Assembly: GCA_036897095.1 (NCBI GenBank)
Contig: JAYMSP010000062.1
Coordinates: forward strand, 32,748-96,747
Reading direction: 5' to 3'
Origin: Plantago elongata
Lineage: Eukaryota; Streptophyta; Magnoliopsida; Lamiales; Plantaginaceae
Length of the DNA stretch: 64,000 nt
Numbering within the stretch: position 1 is the stretch's first letter; every line of letters starts with the position of its first letter. Both the position numbers and the translations under genes were made by a program. Below, one piece after another: positions 39,101 to 50,480 of this stretch. The notes below the pieces were generated by a model, which saw nothing but the letters and a program-made list of their open reading frames with translations, did no database searches and was not told the origin of the DNA.

Positions 39101-42100
39101 TTCATCTGGGATTGCAAGAGCAGTTTGAGTCTCCATATAGAAGTAGTATTGGGAACCAAGTCTAATCTGAATGTCAAGGAAAAAATAAGCAATCATCAAC
39201 TTACTGTACAAATTGTTTAATACAACTTAATCAGATGAGAGACCACTACTAGCGAGTGTAGACAACAAACAAGTGCATATAATAGCAATTTTGAAACGAA
39301 GAACAGCAAGAGGAAATATATCTAGAAAAGAAATTAACAAAACGAACCTCAGCTGATAGAATCTGGTGATCAGCTTCCGCCATCCCTTTGGAAAAGTCAC
39401 CAACCATTTTCGGAGCCATAAAAGCTGGAACATCAAAAAAACTTGACCTTTCAACAGCTTCTTCAACAGTTAAGATGGGTGGATCTAAGCCTTCTGTACT
39501 GTAATCAACTTGAGCTGTTCTTGCAGCCATATTTGCATTCTTTTGCGTCTCCGCAACCTAAAGAGATTTTGCAATATATAAACGTCCCCATATATTTCTG
39601 AGGAGCAGGAATGTGGAGCTGCATCTGACATATACTTAAGACTTTAAAGAGATGAAAAGGTGAGAATTACCACGAAAGCAAGCAGATCACCAGCACATCT
39701 AGCAATATCATCGGCAAATAAAACTTCAGAGCCAAAAAAGGCCTGACATCCAATATTCTTCCCTCCTGCTGGGATATCTTTGGCAGAGATGATTTCAGTT
39801 ATCCCAACGGGCTGTGAGTTAAACTTTAAAGAAATGCCATTAACTCGAGCCATAGGCTTTGTGCTGTAGATAAATGCTCCATGTAGACAATCTGGTGGTG
39901 AAGGAATGTCATCTACATATACGGCTTCACCTGCAGATTTCAGGTTGTGCATAAAATGTCACAGCAACATCACCATGGAATAATAGAATATTATTACCAA
40001 TACACGAAAAGCACAAGACTGTTAACCAAGTTTCAAGAGATCATAAAAGTTGACAGAGTTTTTAATTTCCCTTGTACTAAACAACGCAAAACTGGGAAAT
40101 TGCCCTTAATTTGAATGGCGTTGGCGACTCATGTTTAAGCTACATCTACATAATGAAAATTGGAAAGGTTATTACGAACCAGCAGCTTGTAGAGCAGCAC
40201 CAGTTTTGGGCATTGGGTCACCCACTGGAAAATACTTTCGACTTGATTCGACAACCTGTTTGGCAGATGAAAGCAATGACATATCTTTTGGGCTACTTTT
40301 ACCAGCATTGCTGATTTTCGCAACTTCTTTAAGCAAGGAGCCATCCAATTCCTCGTATGGACCCTTACAAATGCCAGAAACAAGAGTCATGCAGCTATTT
40401 AGAAACTCAAAAACAAAACTAACAGCTAAGCTTGTCCTGTAAGCAGCATGTGAAGTGCCATCTTCAGGTACCACAGCATCTTTCACTAACTTCACTGTTT
40501 CATCTATTACCCCAACACAAAGTACTTTTCCAGCCATATAATCCTCAACTTTCCTGGCTCTTGTAGCGTGTTTAGTCCCATAAGCACCAAAAGCCAACCG
40601 GGCGGAATTCACTAAGATCCCACTATTACTGTATGAAATATCAGCCAAAAAAGCAGCTTGTAAATACGGCAAAGCATTTCCAAGAGGCCGTGGTGCAGCG
40701 CGGTAAGTTTCAAATAACACTCTTGAATTAGTTTCCGGTGAACCATTCAGCAATGTTGGTTCGGTAAAAGGAATACGGACACTTACAAGGACAGTTTTAG
40801 AGTCCAGAGGTGGCCTTTCCAAGAATTCTTCCATCGTAATCTTTTCATGTTTGTAACCTGACAGTACGGTGACACTAGAGCCTGCAGCAAGAAGCAAGGT
40901 AGCTATATCTGAAGGAAAATACTTCATCTGTGCCATGACCAAATTGCCACCCAAACTAGCAGAATTCCTGACAAAGCCAGAAGCAATCTTTTCCATATGC
41001 TCAGCTATTTTTGTGAAAATACAGCTTCCACTGGTAGAATTGGTTTTAATAATATCCTTCAAATATTGTATAACCTTAGCTATTGATAAGGTTGCACCAA
41101 ATTCAATCCCTGAGTTGTCCACCTTAACCACTGAAAGCTCCGGGATATGCCTCAAATCAATATATTTGTCATATTTTTCCGTTTCCTTATAGTAACCATC
41201 TCCCGTGTTCCCAACAACTAGTTTTATCCTTGCGCCATTTTCAGCCACACCAGAGTGCAACAAGCTCTGGATCTCCTCAAGAGTTGCTGGAGTATACCAA
41301 GAATGTCTTTTAGAATTCAAAAGCCTCTTTGACTTGCATTCATCTTTCTGCACCCCGATATATGGACAAGTATGATCATTTGCGTTATAGGCTGGCAGTT
41401 TACTGACTTTGAGTTTCTGGGAGTCTCCCTTTTTCCAGAAAGAATTGATCCCTAAATCTTCCAAGTCAACATCCGCAGCAAAACTTTTACATGCATCAGC
41501 AATTGGCCGATAACCAGTACAGCGACAAAGATTTCCAGCAATAGCCCTCTCGGCCTCTGAAGCAGTCAACTTAGAGAATCCAGGAGAAACTTCAGATCGT
41601 TTTGTTTTTTCAGCATTGACAAGTGCTGAGAAAAATGACATGCACATTCCAGGAGTGCAAAATCCACACTGAGAAGCATGGAATCCGGCGAATCTTTGAT
41701 GGATCGGATGAAATCCATCTTGAGTATTCCCAAGGCCTTCACTTGTAGTAATTGAGCAGCCATTTATGCTGCACAGAAGCGTAAGGCATGAACTCACTGT
41801 AAAGCTTTCATCCTGCTTAAGTATGGGGTCATACTTTGACAGCAGGATAACACAAGCACCACATCCACCTAACATATACAAGTTCATCAATATTACATGT
41901 GTTAGCTATTGAAAGAACGTTGAGACTCTATGCTGTAAATCACCAACAAAAGATTAATCCTCAGCAATTGTCTACAATCCAAACACAAGTAATGACTTAC
42001 ACTGTACTACTTCACAACAAGAAAGCAATAGTAGAACTCTAAACTGTCAGAAAATCTTCCTTTCGTTTTTCACTCCATCTTACACTAAAGTTGGCCAACA

Positions 42101-42649
42101 AGAAAAACAACATGCTGCTATTTCCAGAAGCTATAATGGATTATAACCAACGTGAACCAAGGAAAACATTCACCCCGGATCAATTAGAAATATCACAAAC
42201 TTATATTACTAAAAATTTATCTAAAAACCGAAATTTCACACTGTTCTATTAAAGCATCTAGCAAGCATATTGAACAAAGATGGACATTTTACCTTATCAC
42301 CTTTTCTAGGGAAACATCTACATGTATCACAGTGATGTATGACAGTTAACAAATCGGCAATCCCATGATTCAAACAACACCAGCTCATTGATCAGTGAGA
42401 CAAATTAATAAACACCACAACTGTACCAAATAAACACACTCCCTTTTCAAGAAATCAAACATTTACAACATCTCAAAGAGTTCCATATAGAAACAAACCT
42501 TCACCGCAGCCAAGCTTGGGACTTTTGAACCTGGTTCGAGATCGCAAGAACTCGAGAAGGGTCGTTGATGGATCAACTTCCGGCAACTCAAACCGCTCTC
42601 CGTTCACGTGGAACACTAAGGAATCACTGGTTTCTACCACCCTTTCCAT
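36177..42649 (-). CDS. Aldehyde oxidase, copy 3 (AO-3)
   Basis: Complete plant aldehyde oxidase, 1365 aa from nine exons: 42499-42649, 40180-41868, 39671-39930, 39348-39557, 38948-39166, 37357-38322, 37165-37260, 36631-36919 and 36177-36394 (4098 nt). All cofactor motifs are intact: [19 protein letters not shown] with [35 protein letters not shown] and GEPPLL. Exon structure and most exon lengths equal AO-2. The start codon (MERVVETSDS) aligns with AO-2 and lies only some 110 bp from an LTR-like block. Function should be oxidation of an aldehyde to its acid with release of hydrogen peroxide; the holoenzyme needs sulfurated molybdenum cofactor. Physiological substrate unknown. Confidence 0.95.
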
Positions 42650-42760
42650 GGAATTTTGTAAAGATCTATTCGTAAGCTAAGGAATAGGATTGTTGAGTTA
42701 AAAATAGTTTCTTTTTGTCATGTGGCTGTCAAAATGGCAAATACTCAGCGTGGAAGAATC

Positions 42761-43602
42761 TGATAGTGTCCGATAAGGCAAAGTTTGTCCGGTAAGGCAA
42801 AGTAGTTCGAGGATTAGTTAGAGTGTCGTTCGTCAGGAGAAGTGAGTAGGATAGTACTCCAAAGTAAAGGTGAAGAGGACTTCATCAGTAGGCCTCCATT
42901 CAATTTGGTTCGCAATGCAATTACTATGAACTTCGGGGTTTAGGAGGTCATTGATACATACTACTTCACAAGTAGACTTTGGTACGTCACTTTGTGCTAC
43001 TTCACAAGTGGCCTTTGTTACGTCACTTGGTGAGAGTCCATCGTAATGATAGGAAGTCCGTCACTAGACACCTGAAACAAGTTGAAGGGGTTAGACCATT
43101 GGGCCAGTTTGCCTAAGACAAACCGGGATACGGACTTACGTGTTTGGGGTTGGGAGAGTGTAGTCTCGGCCCTCAAAGTTTAAAGAGTAGATTTTTGGTT
43201 AATAGTTGCGTACCTTAATGAGGAGTAAATGTCCTCTATTTATAGTAGAATTCCGCCGAAGCTTCGGCACTGACACGCCAGACTTATGTCGGCCTAGCAA
43301 GATGATGACACGTATTGCAGGGGGTAGTGGCGCATGGGGGCCGTGGTGGGAAAAAGGGCACGACGGCCCTCTCTTGATCTAATCCATACCTCAAATGATA
43401 GTGATATGTTCGAGGGCCGTGTGAAGGCAACTTGGTGTTGGCCCCTTGGTCCAAGCATCAACTTTAATGTGAGGTCGTTGTGACGGCAACTTGGTGTCGG
43501 CCTACTTGCATAACATGGAGAACATGAGGCTGTGGTGAGGAGGAAGTAACGCCGACCTCTCCTCAAATTCATCCTTCTTGATAAGTCGCGGCGTACTATC
43601 AC
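42761..43602 (-). mobile_element. Possible solo LTR next to the AO-3 start
   Basis: An 842-bp block more GC-rich than its surroundings, running from TGATAGTGTC to GTACTATCA, i.e. TG...CA with a 7-bp inverted TGATAGT. On the minus strand a TATA-like ACTATAAATAGAGGACA lies at about 43236-43252, a usual LTR promoter. It holds internal repeats (CTACTTCACAAGT twice near 42960-43010) and repeated GGCAACTTGGTGT blocks. No target duplication and no coding remnant were seen, so the class is unproven. Confidence 0.4.
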
Positions 43603-44108
43603 GATTTAGGAGGTTGGATTATACTGTTTATATCAAAATCTATTCACATTTCAACAGCAGCCAAGAATATGGACCAACCAGGACAATGAAGTAAATATTT
43701 GGTGATTTTTTTCAACATCAACTAGTCAATTCAGTGTTGATTTTTCGTTTAACTTTTTGAGATCGACTTTAGCTAAAAATTACTCGTATAATATAACAAT
43801 GAAACAATATTGGATGAGATTATATTAATATAATTTCATAATACAAATGACAAATGACTTTTAGTCAAAAATTACTTAAAGTATAATGGAATAAATTAAA
43901 TTTATGTACATTGTTGTTAAGATTAATAATGAGTGGAGTCACTTAGGATAAGGATAATACCATGATGCTAGCACTTATTTTATAGCAACTCAAGATTACT
44001 TCGTTGTGTACAGAGATACTTCGAGAAAGATCGTTGATAATGAAATAAGGGGTAAGGTTGTTCATGTTTGAGGAGACTATGAGTACATGATACATAAAGG
44101 TTTTTTTC
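43603..44108. other. Intergenic, nothing recognised
   Basis: AT-rich DNA between two repeat elements. No gene, RNA or repeat could be supported. Confidence 0.35.
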
Positions 44109-44109
44109 T

Positions 44110-44432
44110 AGTCGAGCCTTATCGAGGGTTCGGCTCGGCTCGGTTCGGTAAGCTTTTTTAAGCCGAGCTCAAGTTCGATTTTATACTCGTTTAGCGAGTT
44201 GAGCTAAGCTCGGCTCGGTAAAGCTCGTTAATAGTAATTATTTTAATTAATTATAATTTTTTATATATATATTATTAATATTTTTATAGATAAAAGCTCG
44301 TATATTCTCGAGTTCGAGCTCTAGTTCGTTTTTTTGCTCGTTTTGTTAACGAGCCGAGCCGAAGCTTGGCTCGGTTGATTTCGAGCTCGAGCTCGAGTAT
44401 TAAAATACTCGGCTCGGCTCGAAAAATAGCAC
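44110..44432. mobile_element. GAGCTCGA-rich foldback (MITE-like) element
   Basis: Both ends are dense in GGCTCGGCTCGG and GAGCTCGAGCTCGAG words in inverted orientation, with an AT-rich centre (44225-44290). The left part contains TTCGGCTCGGCTCGG and the right part CTCGGCTCGGCTCGAA, so strands can fold back. No coding capacity and no clear target duplication. Confidence 0.5.
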
Positions 44433-45616
44433 TAATGATACATGTGGATGGTTGGAGATTTGGGTGTGACTTGCTTAAGTGATAGGGGCATTGGGAACGG
44501 GAGAAAGAAAGTTGTGAAGGGGTTGAGTGGTTTCGGATGGACATGGATGGCACGTGGAAGTGGAAAGGTCGAGGAATGTGGAGTATCTTTGTTGTACGGA
44601 GAAGGCTTGCACGAATGTTGGGAGTTTGGTTGAAGTGTGGTGGCTACGGTTTGGCTATTAACGGGTTTGGAAGGGGTTTATGCACTTAGATGGTAGGGAG
44701 TACAAGTTTGGAACATAAAATACTTGGGTAGAACGGTAGAGAATCTCTTTCCCATCCGAGACAAATTAGATCACGAGAATTTCACCCAAAAATATAAATA
44801 AAGTTATTTGAAATAGAATTCCAGTTGAATTGTCTCAACTATAATCTAATTTTATACACAAGTATTTTATGAGGAGTCTAAATCATTGACTCCGATAAGC
44901 CCAGAGATGATAAACCAATCTGATGGAGTCCCCTCCAACTTCCAAGTTTTCGATTGGGACGGATATTGGGCTCATTATCACATAGATCAGAATTATACGA
45001 GCAGGCTTTAAAATGAATTGAGTCCACTAAGAATTGAAAAACATTTGGCTGGCCCATAACATATTTACAACGTTATAGCCGTCTGTTCCAACAACATCAC
45101 AACCAGTTGTAGATAATAATCTTAATAAAGACCATTACATATATAATACTCTGCAATAAAATTAAGAATACTCATCATAGTTGATTTGACACATAATCAT
45201 TAAGAATAGTGGAATCGTTAATCACATGCTGAAACACGCAATTAGTGATTTTTAAGCCATAAACACAATGACATTAAACTAATACTCCACAGCCATTGCA
45301 ATCTTAATCAACCTCTGCTAGTTGGTTTGCAATTAGGCTGATCTTTTGTGAACTTTAATTAAATTCAGTTCATTAGACACGTGTTATATAACTGTTACAG
45401 TGTCATTGTCTACAGTACTATTACTGGCTAATCACCATTAGATTACTGTAAACTGCACTTTAAAGAGAATAAAGCGAAAAGATTTGATGTGATTACGAGA
45501 AAAAGTAAGAGAAACTGGCTTATAATACTCGAGTACCACTATATTCGAAACATTTGGCAATGGAATTCCTAGTGTAACTGTCATCTCTTATAATTTACTT
45601 GCCCAGTTTATTAAGC
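44433..45616. other. Intergenic, G-rich then AT-rich
   Basis: About 44440-44760 is unusually G/A-rich on the plus strand, with short open frames that match nothing I recognise; it is probably an old transposon fragment. The rest is ordinary AT-rich spacer. Confidence 0.35.
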
Positions 45617-45773
45617 CACCGTTTGGATAGATATTTGAGTGGGCATTTGGATGGATTTTGGTAAAAATTGTGTTTGGATGAACATTTGAGTGGGGTATTT
45701 TAAGTGTATTTTAGGCCAAATCACTGTTCATCGAGTCAAATGGGGATATTCAAATCCCCATCCAAACACCCCC
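45617..45773. mobile_element. Small MITE with CACCGTTTGGAT ends
   Basis: The left end CACCGTTTGGATAGATATTTG pairs imperfectly with the right end GGGGATATTCAAATCCCCAT followed by CCAAACACCCCC. The pattern of TTTGGAT...ATCCAAA termini with a short non-coding core is common among plant MITEs. Target duplication not resolved. Confidence 0.5.
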
Positions 45774-46753
45774 TAAGTTTTTTTATAAAAAGTTTAAAAC
45801 ACCCACTCGTTAAATAAGTTAGCTGGTTTGAGAAGTTATGATCAATGAACAAATTATTGAAGACATCTTGTTACTTTTATTTGTTCGTGAAAATTTTTAC
45901 AGAACAAGTAGCGTATGTCACAAAATTTAATTAGTTTTGTAATACAATTTAGATTTATTAGTTTTTGTCGGATATTGATATGGACCTTTGGATTATGAAC
46001 CCCAGATAAGCCACCCAATACATTTAGAACCTAAAATGTCAAGATAGAACAAAATGAGATTCATAATTTCATATTCCAAGTGAAAAATCAAAAGGCAGAA
46101 ACTGAGGAAAAATTCTATTTTTCTACTATTCCCACAACTTTTTCCTCCTCCAAAATTCCAATATCAAGTGTGTGTCGATTCAGTCAATAAATTTCAAGTT
46201 CTTCTTCAATGTTAAAGTTAATGCCATGTTTCTATGTTTCTCAGATACATTCTCTCAAATGTGTACTCCTATATCATGAATCTAACTCACACGCCCAGCC
46301 AGAATATAGTACTCCTACTCAGCTTGTTAGGTCATTTATTTTGATTCTAAACATAAGTAGGCTCATTTTAGAAAGGGACCATGCTCATTTAGAAAAAAGG
46401 ACATGTATAGGTATAGCCTCAAATTGATATTGAAAGTCGAATACGATAATAGAATATCAACCGTGTTATTGTACTACTTAATAGGTAGAAACATGTCTCA
46501 TTCATCAATAAATTTTACGATTTATTATGAATTTGATAACTTTTACTATGCTACTAGTTGTTGACCGATTTTCATATTTTAACAGATGTTACTAATATCT
46601 AGAATTTTACATTTTACAAAACTCCAAATAGTCTCTAATAACTGATTAATTATATGTAAGATACATTGTTCACATAAGTACGGAAGCAAATTATTACTCC
46701 CTCCCACCCACATACTAAAGGGGACCAATAATCAATTGCAACCCTTTCCTATA

Positions 46754-46855
46754 AGTAAGTCATAAACTTAATTTGTTTAGGTAAAAAAATATCATATAAT
46801 TAAAGTAAGTCATAAATTTAATTTGTCCAGGTTAAAAAATATCATTTGATTTTAT
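46754..46855. repeat. 51-bp tandem duplication
   Basis: Two adjacent copies begin AAGTAAGTCATAAA and continue through TTAATTTGT and AAAAAATATCAT, differing at only a few positions. It lies about 600 bp upstream of the EIN3 TATA box. No function is implied. Confidence 0.75.
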
Positions 46856-47398
46856 GACGCTTTGCCACTCTAATTCGAACTATATAACTTTACAAATGCT
46901 TGAAATTATATTTTTCTATCTCATCACAACAAATAAAATACGACAAATTAATTTCAAACTCGATCCGTATTCACTTTGAACTATTTTCACCCTGCCCCTA
47001 AGTGTTACGCAGACTAGACACGCAAATCACACTGCAAGATAGTGTCTTAAATGCACATAAACTTAATTAAATTAAATTCCCCCAAAATTGATGTAAATTC
47101 ATTTCATTTTTCCCCAAATTACTTTACCTAATCCCAATCCCAATCCCAATTCCTTTGTTATATATTTTCACACACATTAATACAACTTGCAGTAAATATT
47201 TTAATTATTACCCCCCTCTCTCTCACTCTTTTATTGGCTTTTCTTGACCAAATGCCGACACTTTTCACCTCCCTAGACCATATACACCCACCCATTTACA
47301 CTGTTCACATGATTATTAATTTTATTAATTAATACTTAAATTAATGCATACTAGTTAGATAATCAATAATCAATCACACCCCAAAAATTATTATTAAA

Positions 47399-47409
47399 AT
47401 ATATAAATA
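47399..47409 (+). promoter_or_regulatory. TATA box of EIN3/EIL1
   Basis: ATATATAAATAG at about 47399-47410, roughly 30 bp ahead of the presumed transcription start. A CT-rich leader (TTCTCTCTCTGTTTCTC) follows, as is common for plant 5' untranslated regions. The start site itself is inferred. Confidence 0.5.
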
Positions 47410-47572
47410 GTTATTATTTATATATACTTTAACTACAACAACTTTGCTATCATTTTCATCAAAACCCCAGTTGCCTTCTCTCTCTGTTTCTCATCTTTCT
47501 CTTTCCATTTCTGTAGAGGGACCAATTGTTCTACTCGAGAGGAAAAGAGGGTTGGAACTAGAATACTCTAAG

Positions 47573-48313
47573 GTAATTAATCTCCAAGTTTCTGTCTTTT
47601 TCTTGATGTGTTTTGGTGAAAGTTTGGTTCTTGCTTGAGTTGCTCATGTGGGTTCTTCTTCTTCTTCTTCTTCATTAACTTGGACGAAAGTTGGAGTCTT
47701 TGTACTTTTTTAGTTTGCTATTGGTTCTATTCCAGATGGGTTTTCATTTTTCAATATCTTGCTGAAAAATCTCATCTTTTTGCCTTTTCTTGGCCTTTTG
47801 TTGATTTGGGATTACTGGATCCTAGTACATGAAAGAACTTGATCAGCTGACAGTTATTTTGGTATTAAATGTTGCTGTGGCTGTTTTGATGTATGTTATT
47901 AAATGATGGTGGTGAAAACTGAAAAGTACTTTCTGGATATTACCTGAGTAGAGTACCTGTTCTTGTAATAATGAAGATACTTGTTTGTACACTTCCATGT
48001 TTTTCTCCAAGTAATTTGGAGTTGTTGATGAATCTATTTGTTGTTTCGTTGTACTTGTATATTAGTTTCTCTGGTCAGATCTATCTATACAGATGTAACA
48101 ATCTTAGTAAGTAACTCTTGAGGCGAAAAGGACTTCTCTGTTTCTTCACCTTTTCCGGTTAAAGTTTCATGTGCTTGTTGTGATATGTTACTTTCCAGAT
48201 TTTTCTTTAGTCATATCTGAGGAAATACACACATTGGTTTCATAATCTGATTTTCATTCATCATATGAGCAGAAGATATTTTTCTGAGTCATTTCTGCAA
48301 TTTTCTTTTTCAG
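47573..48313 (+). other. 5'-leader intron of EIN3/EIL1
   Basis: Donor CTAAG/GTAATTAAT and acceptor TTTTCTTTTTCAG/GTTGAA bound a 741-bp T-rich interval between the CT-rich leader and the start codon. The T-rich content and strong acceptor are typical. Leader introns in EIN3-like genes are known; transcript support is not available here. Confidence 0.65.
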
Positions 48314-48422
48314 GTTGAATATCATATCATGGTCTTTGAATAAGACATTTGAGTAGTTTGAAGGTTGAACCACATATCATCGAATTTGGTGCGATATTCA
48401 GATTATCACTACTACTTGTAAG

Positions 48423-50252
48423 ATGATGATGTACGAAGAGATGGGGTTTTGCGGTGATCTTGATTTCTTTTCTGCTGCTCCGATGAAGGAGCCGGAGATG
48501 TGTCCGCCGCTTCAGTCTGCCGAGACGGATCAGGAGCCGGTGATGGAGGATGACTACACGGATGATGAGCTTGACGTTGATGAACTGGAGAGGAGGATGT
48601 GGAGGGATAAGATGAGGCTTAAGAGGTTGAAGGAGATGCATAAGGGGAAAGAAGGGGTTGATTCGGCCAAGCAGCGTCAGTCCCAAGAGCAAGCTCGGAG
48701 GAAGAAAATGTCACGGGCTCAGGATGGGATCTTGAAATACATGCTGAAGATGATGGAGGTCTGCAAGGCGCAAGGTTTTGTTTACGGGATCATCCCCGAA
48801 AAGGGCAAGCCGGTGAGTGGTGCTTCTGATAACTTGCGGGAGTGGTGGAAAGACAAGGTCCGCTTTGACCGGAATGGTCCGGCTGCTATTGCAAAATACC
48901 AAGCAGAGAATATGATCCCAGGAAAGAATGAGGGATCTAATGTGGTGGGCCCAACGCCACATACGTTGCAAGAACTCCAGGATACGACACTTGGTTCGTT
49001 GTTATCTGCCCTCATGCAGCACTGTGATCCTCCACAGAGACGTTTCCCGTTGGAGAAAGGAGTCCCACCTCCATGGTGGCCCACTGGGTTGGAGGATTGG
49101 TGGCATCAGCTCGGTCTGCAGAAGGATCAAGGTCCCCCTCCTTACAAAAAACCGCACGACTTGAAGAAGGCTTGGAAGGTGGGTGTGTTAACGGCTGTGA
49201 TTAAGCATATATCTCCTGATATTGCCAAGATTAGAAAACTTGTGAGGCAGTCCAAGTGCTTGCAGGACAAAATGACGGCTAAAGAGAGTGCGACTTGGTT
49301 AGCTATCATCAATCAAGAAGAATCATTGGCTCGAGAGCTCTATCCTGACCGGTGCCCCCCTTTGTCTTCTTCTGGTGGAAGTGGAAATTTTGGAACATAT
49401 GATAGTAGTGAATATGATGTTGAGGGCATCGATGATGATTCAAATTTCGACATCCAAGAGCAGAAACCGAGTCCTCTTGGTTTATTGCATATTGGGATGG
49501 TCCAACCACAATCGCTTGTTATCAAGGATGAAATGATGACTAACTTGGACTTTTCGAGGAAGAGAAAACCGACTGAACTAAATATGATGATGGATCAGAA
49601 GATATACACCTGCGAGTCCCTTCACTGTCCACACAATGATCTTCACCATGGTTTCCCAGACAGAATTTCCAGGGACAACCACCAACTTTCTTGCCCTTAC
49701 AAGCGTTCACCTGATTTTGGGGTGTCCAATTTTACGATAAACGATGTCAAGCCCATGGTCTTCCCTCAATCTTTCGTTCAGCCCAAGCCAGTTGCTACAC
49801 CAGTGAGTCCCAATCCAACTTTTGATCTATCAGGAGTCCCAGAAGATGGCCAAAGAATGATCACTGATCTCATGTCATTCTATGATAATACCGTGAAAGG
49901 AAACAAGAGTGTGAGTCCTGGTAACGGTGCAGTCGCAAAGGAACAGCCAATGCAGCAACGAAGCGTCCAGTGCCAGCAGGATGGATATGTGACCAGTCAG
50001 GGCATGGTTCTGGAAAGTAACATTTTCGAAGACAACATGGCTAACAATTCTCCAATTTTCCGTACGGCCAATAGATTCGACCAGGGCAAGCTTCTTACTG
50101 CACCATTCAACAACCAGCCTAGTCCTAACGAAAACTTCCAGTTCATGTTCAATTCTCCATATAACATGGCGCCCATCGATTACACAGAGGCTTTCCCCTT
50201 GGCTCCTCCAAGGGACAACCTTCCGAAGCAAGACGTTTCCATATGGTACTAG
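48423..50252 (+). CDS. EIN3: ETHYLENE INSENSITIVE 3 / EIN3-like transcription factor
   Basis: Nuclear DNA-binding protein that switches on ethylene-response genes such as ERF1; in the family its level is set by EIN2 signalling and EBF1/EBF2-driven degradation. The coding sequence is one uninterrupted 609-aa frame, as usual for this family. The start [16 protein letters not shown] matches the conserved EIN3 N-terminus. Seen in order: acidic region (about 41-57), basic stretches including [11 protein letters not shown] and [10 protein letters not shown], the DNA-binding core with [16 protein letters not shown], a proline-rich [10 protein letters not shown] near 215, and [20 protein letters not shown]. 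The C-terminal half is Asn/Gln/Pro-rich. No damage seen. EIN3 versus EIL1 cannot be separated without a tree. Confidence 0.95.
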   Translation: MMMYEEMGFCGDLDFFSAAPMKEPEMCPPLQSAETDQEPVMEDDYTDDELDVDELERRMWRDKMRLKRLKEMHKGKEGVDSAKQRQSQEQARRKKMSRAQDGILKYMLKMMEVCKAQGFVYGIIPEKGKPVSGASDNLREWWKDKVRFDRNGPAAIAKYQAENMIPGKNEGSNVVGPTPHTLQELQDTTLGSLLSALMQHCDPPQRRFPLEKGVPPPWWPTGLEDWWHQLGLQKDQGPPPYKKPHDLKKAWKVGVLTAVIKHISPDIAKIRKLVRQSKCLQDKMTAKESATWLAIINQEESLARELYPDRCPPLSSSGGSGNFGTYDSSEYDVEGIDDDSNFDIQEQKPSPLGLLHIGMVQPQSLVIKDEMMTNLDFSRKRKPTELNMMMDQKIYTCESLHCPHNDLHHGFPDRISRDNHQLSCPYKRSPDFGVSNFTINDVKPMVFPQSFVQPKPVATPVSPNPTFDLSGVPEDGQRMITDLMSFYDNTVKGNKSVSPGNGAVAKEQPMQQRSVQCQQDGYVTSQGMVLESNIFEDNMANNSPIFRTANRFDQGKLLTAPFNNQPSPNENFQFMFNSPYNMAPIDYTEAFPLAPPRDNLPKQDVSIWY

Positions 50253-50480
50253 TAAGAATTAACATGATACGATGAGACATCACAATATTATTGTTCTGTC
50301 CTCATAGCTGGAGCCTGGAGCCCTTATTAATCTTAGTTCTCACTATATATTACTCACCAGTCCATGCAGCTGTAGAGTAAAAAGGGCATGGCTGTAATAA
50401 AGATGACAGTGGTTATGATCATTGTTCATCTTACACAAGCTGTGTTACTTGCTACATTGGACAGAAGTGTTATAGATGTT
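50253..50480 (+). terminator. EIN3/EIL1 3' untranslated region with polyadenylation signal
   Basis: AATAAA at 50396-50401 follows the stop codon by about 145 bp, with T/G-rich sequence after it. It is a plausible polyadenylation signal; the cleavage site is not determined. Confidence 0.45.

Noticed and set aside
22168-42649. Biosynthetic gene cluster with the aldehyde oxidases
   Set aside because: Only tandem duplicates of one enzyme are present, beside a dynamin and GH3 genes; no second pathway enzyme.
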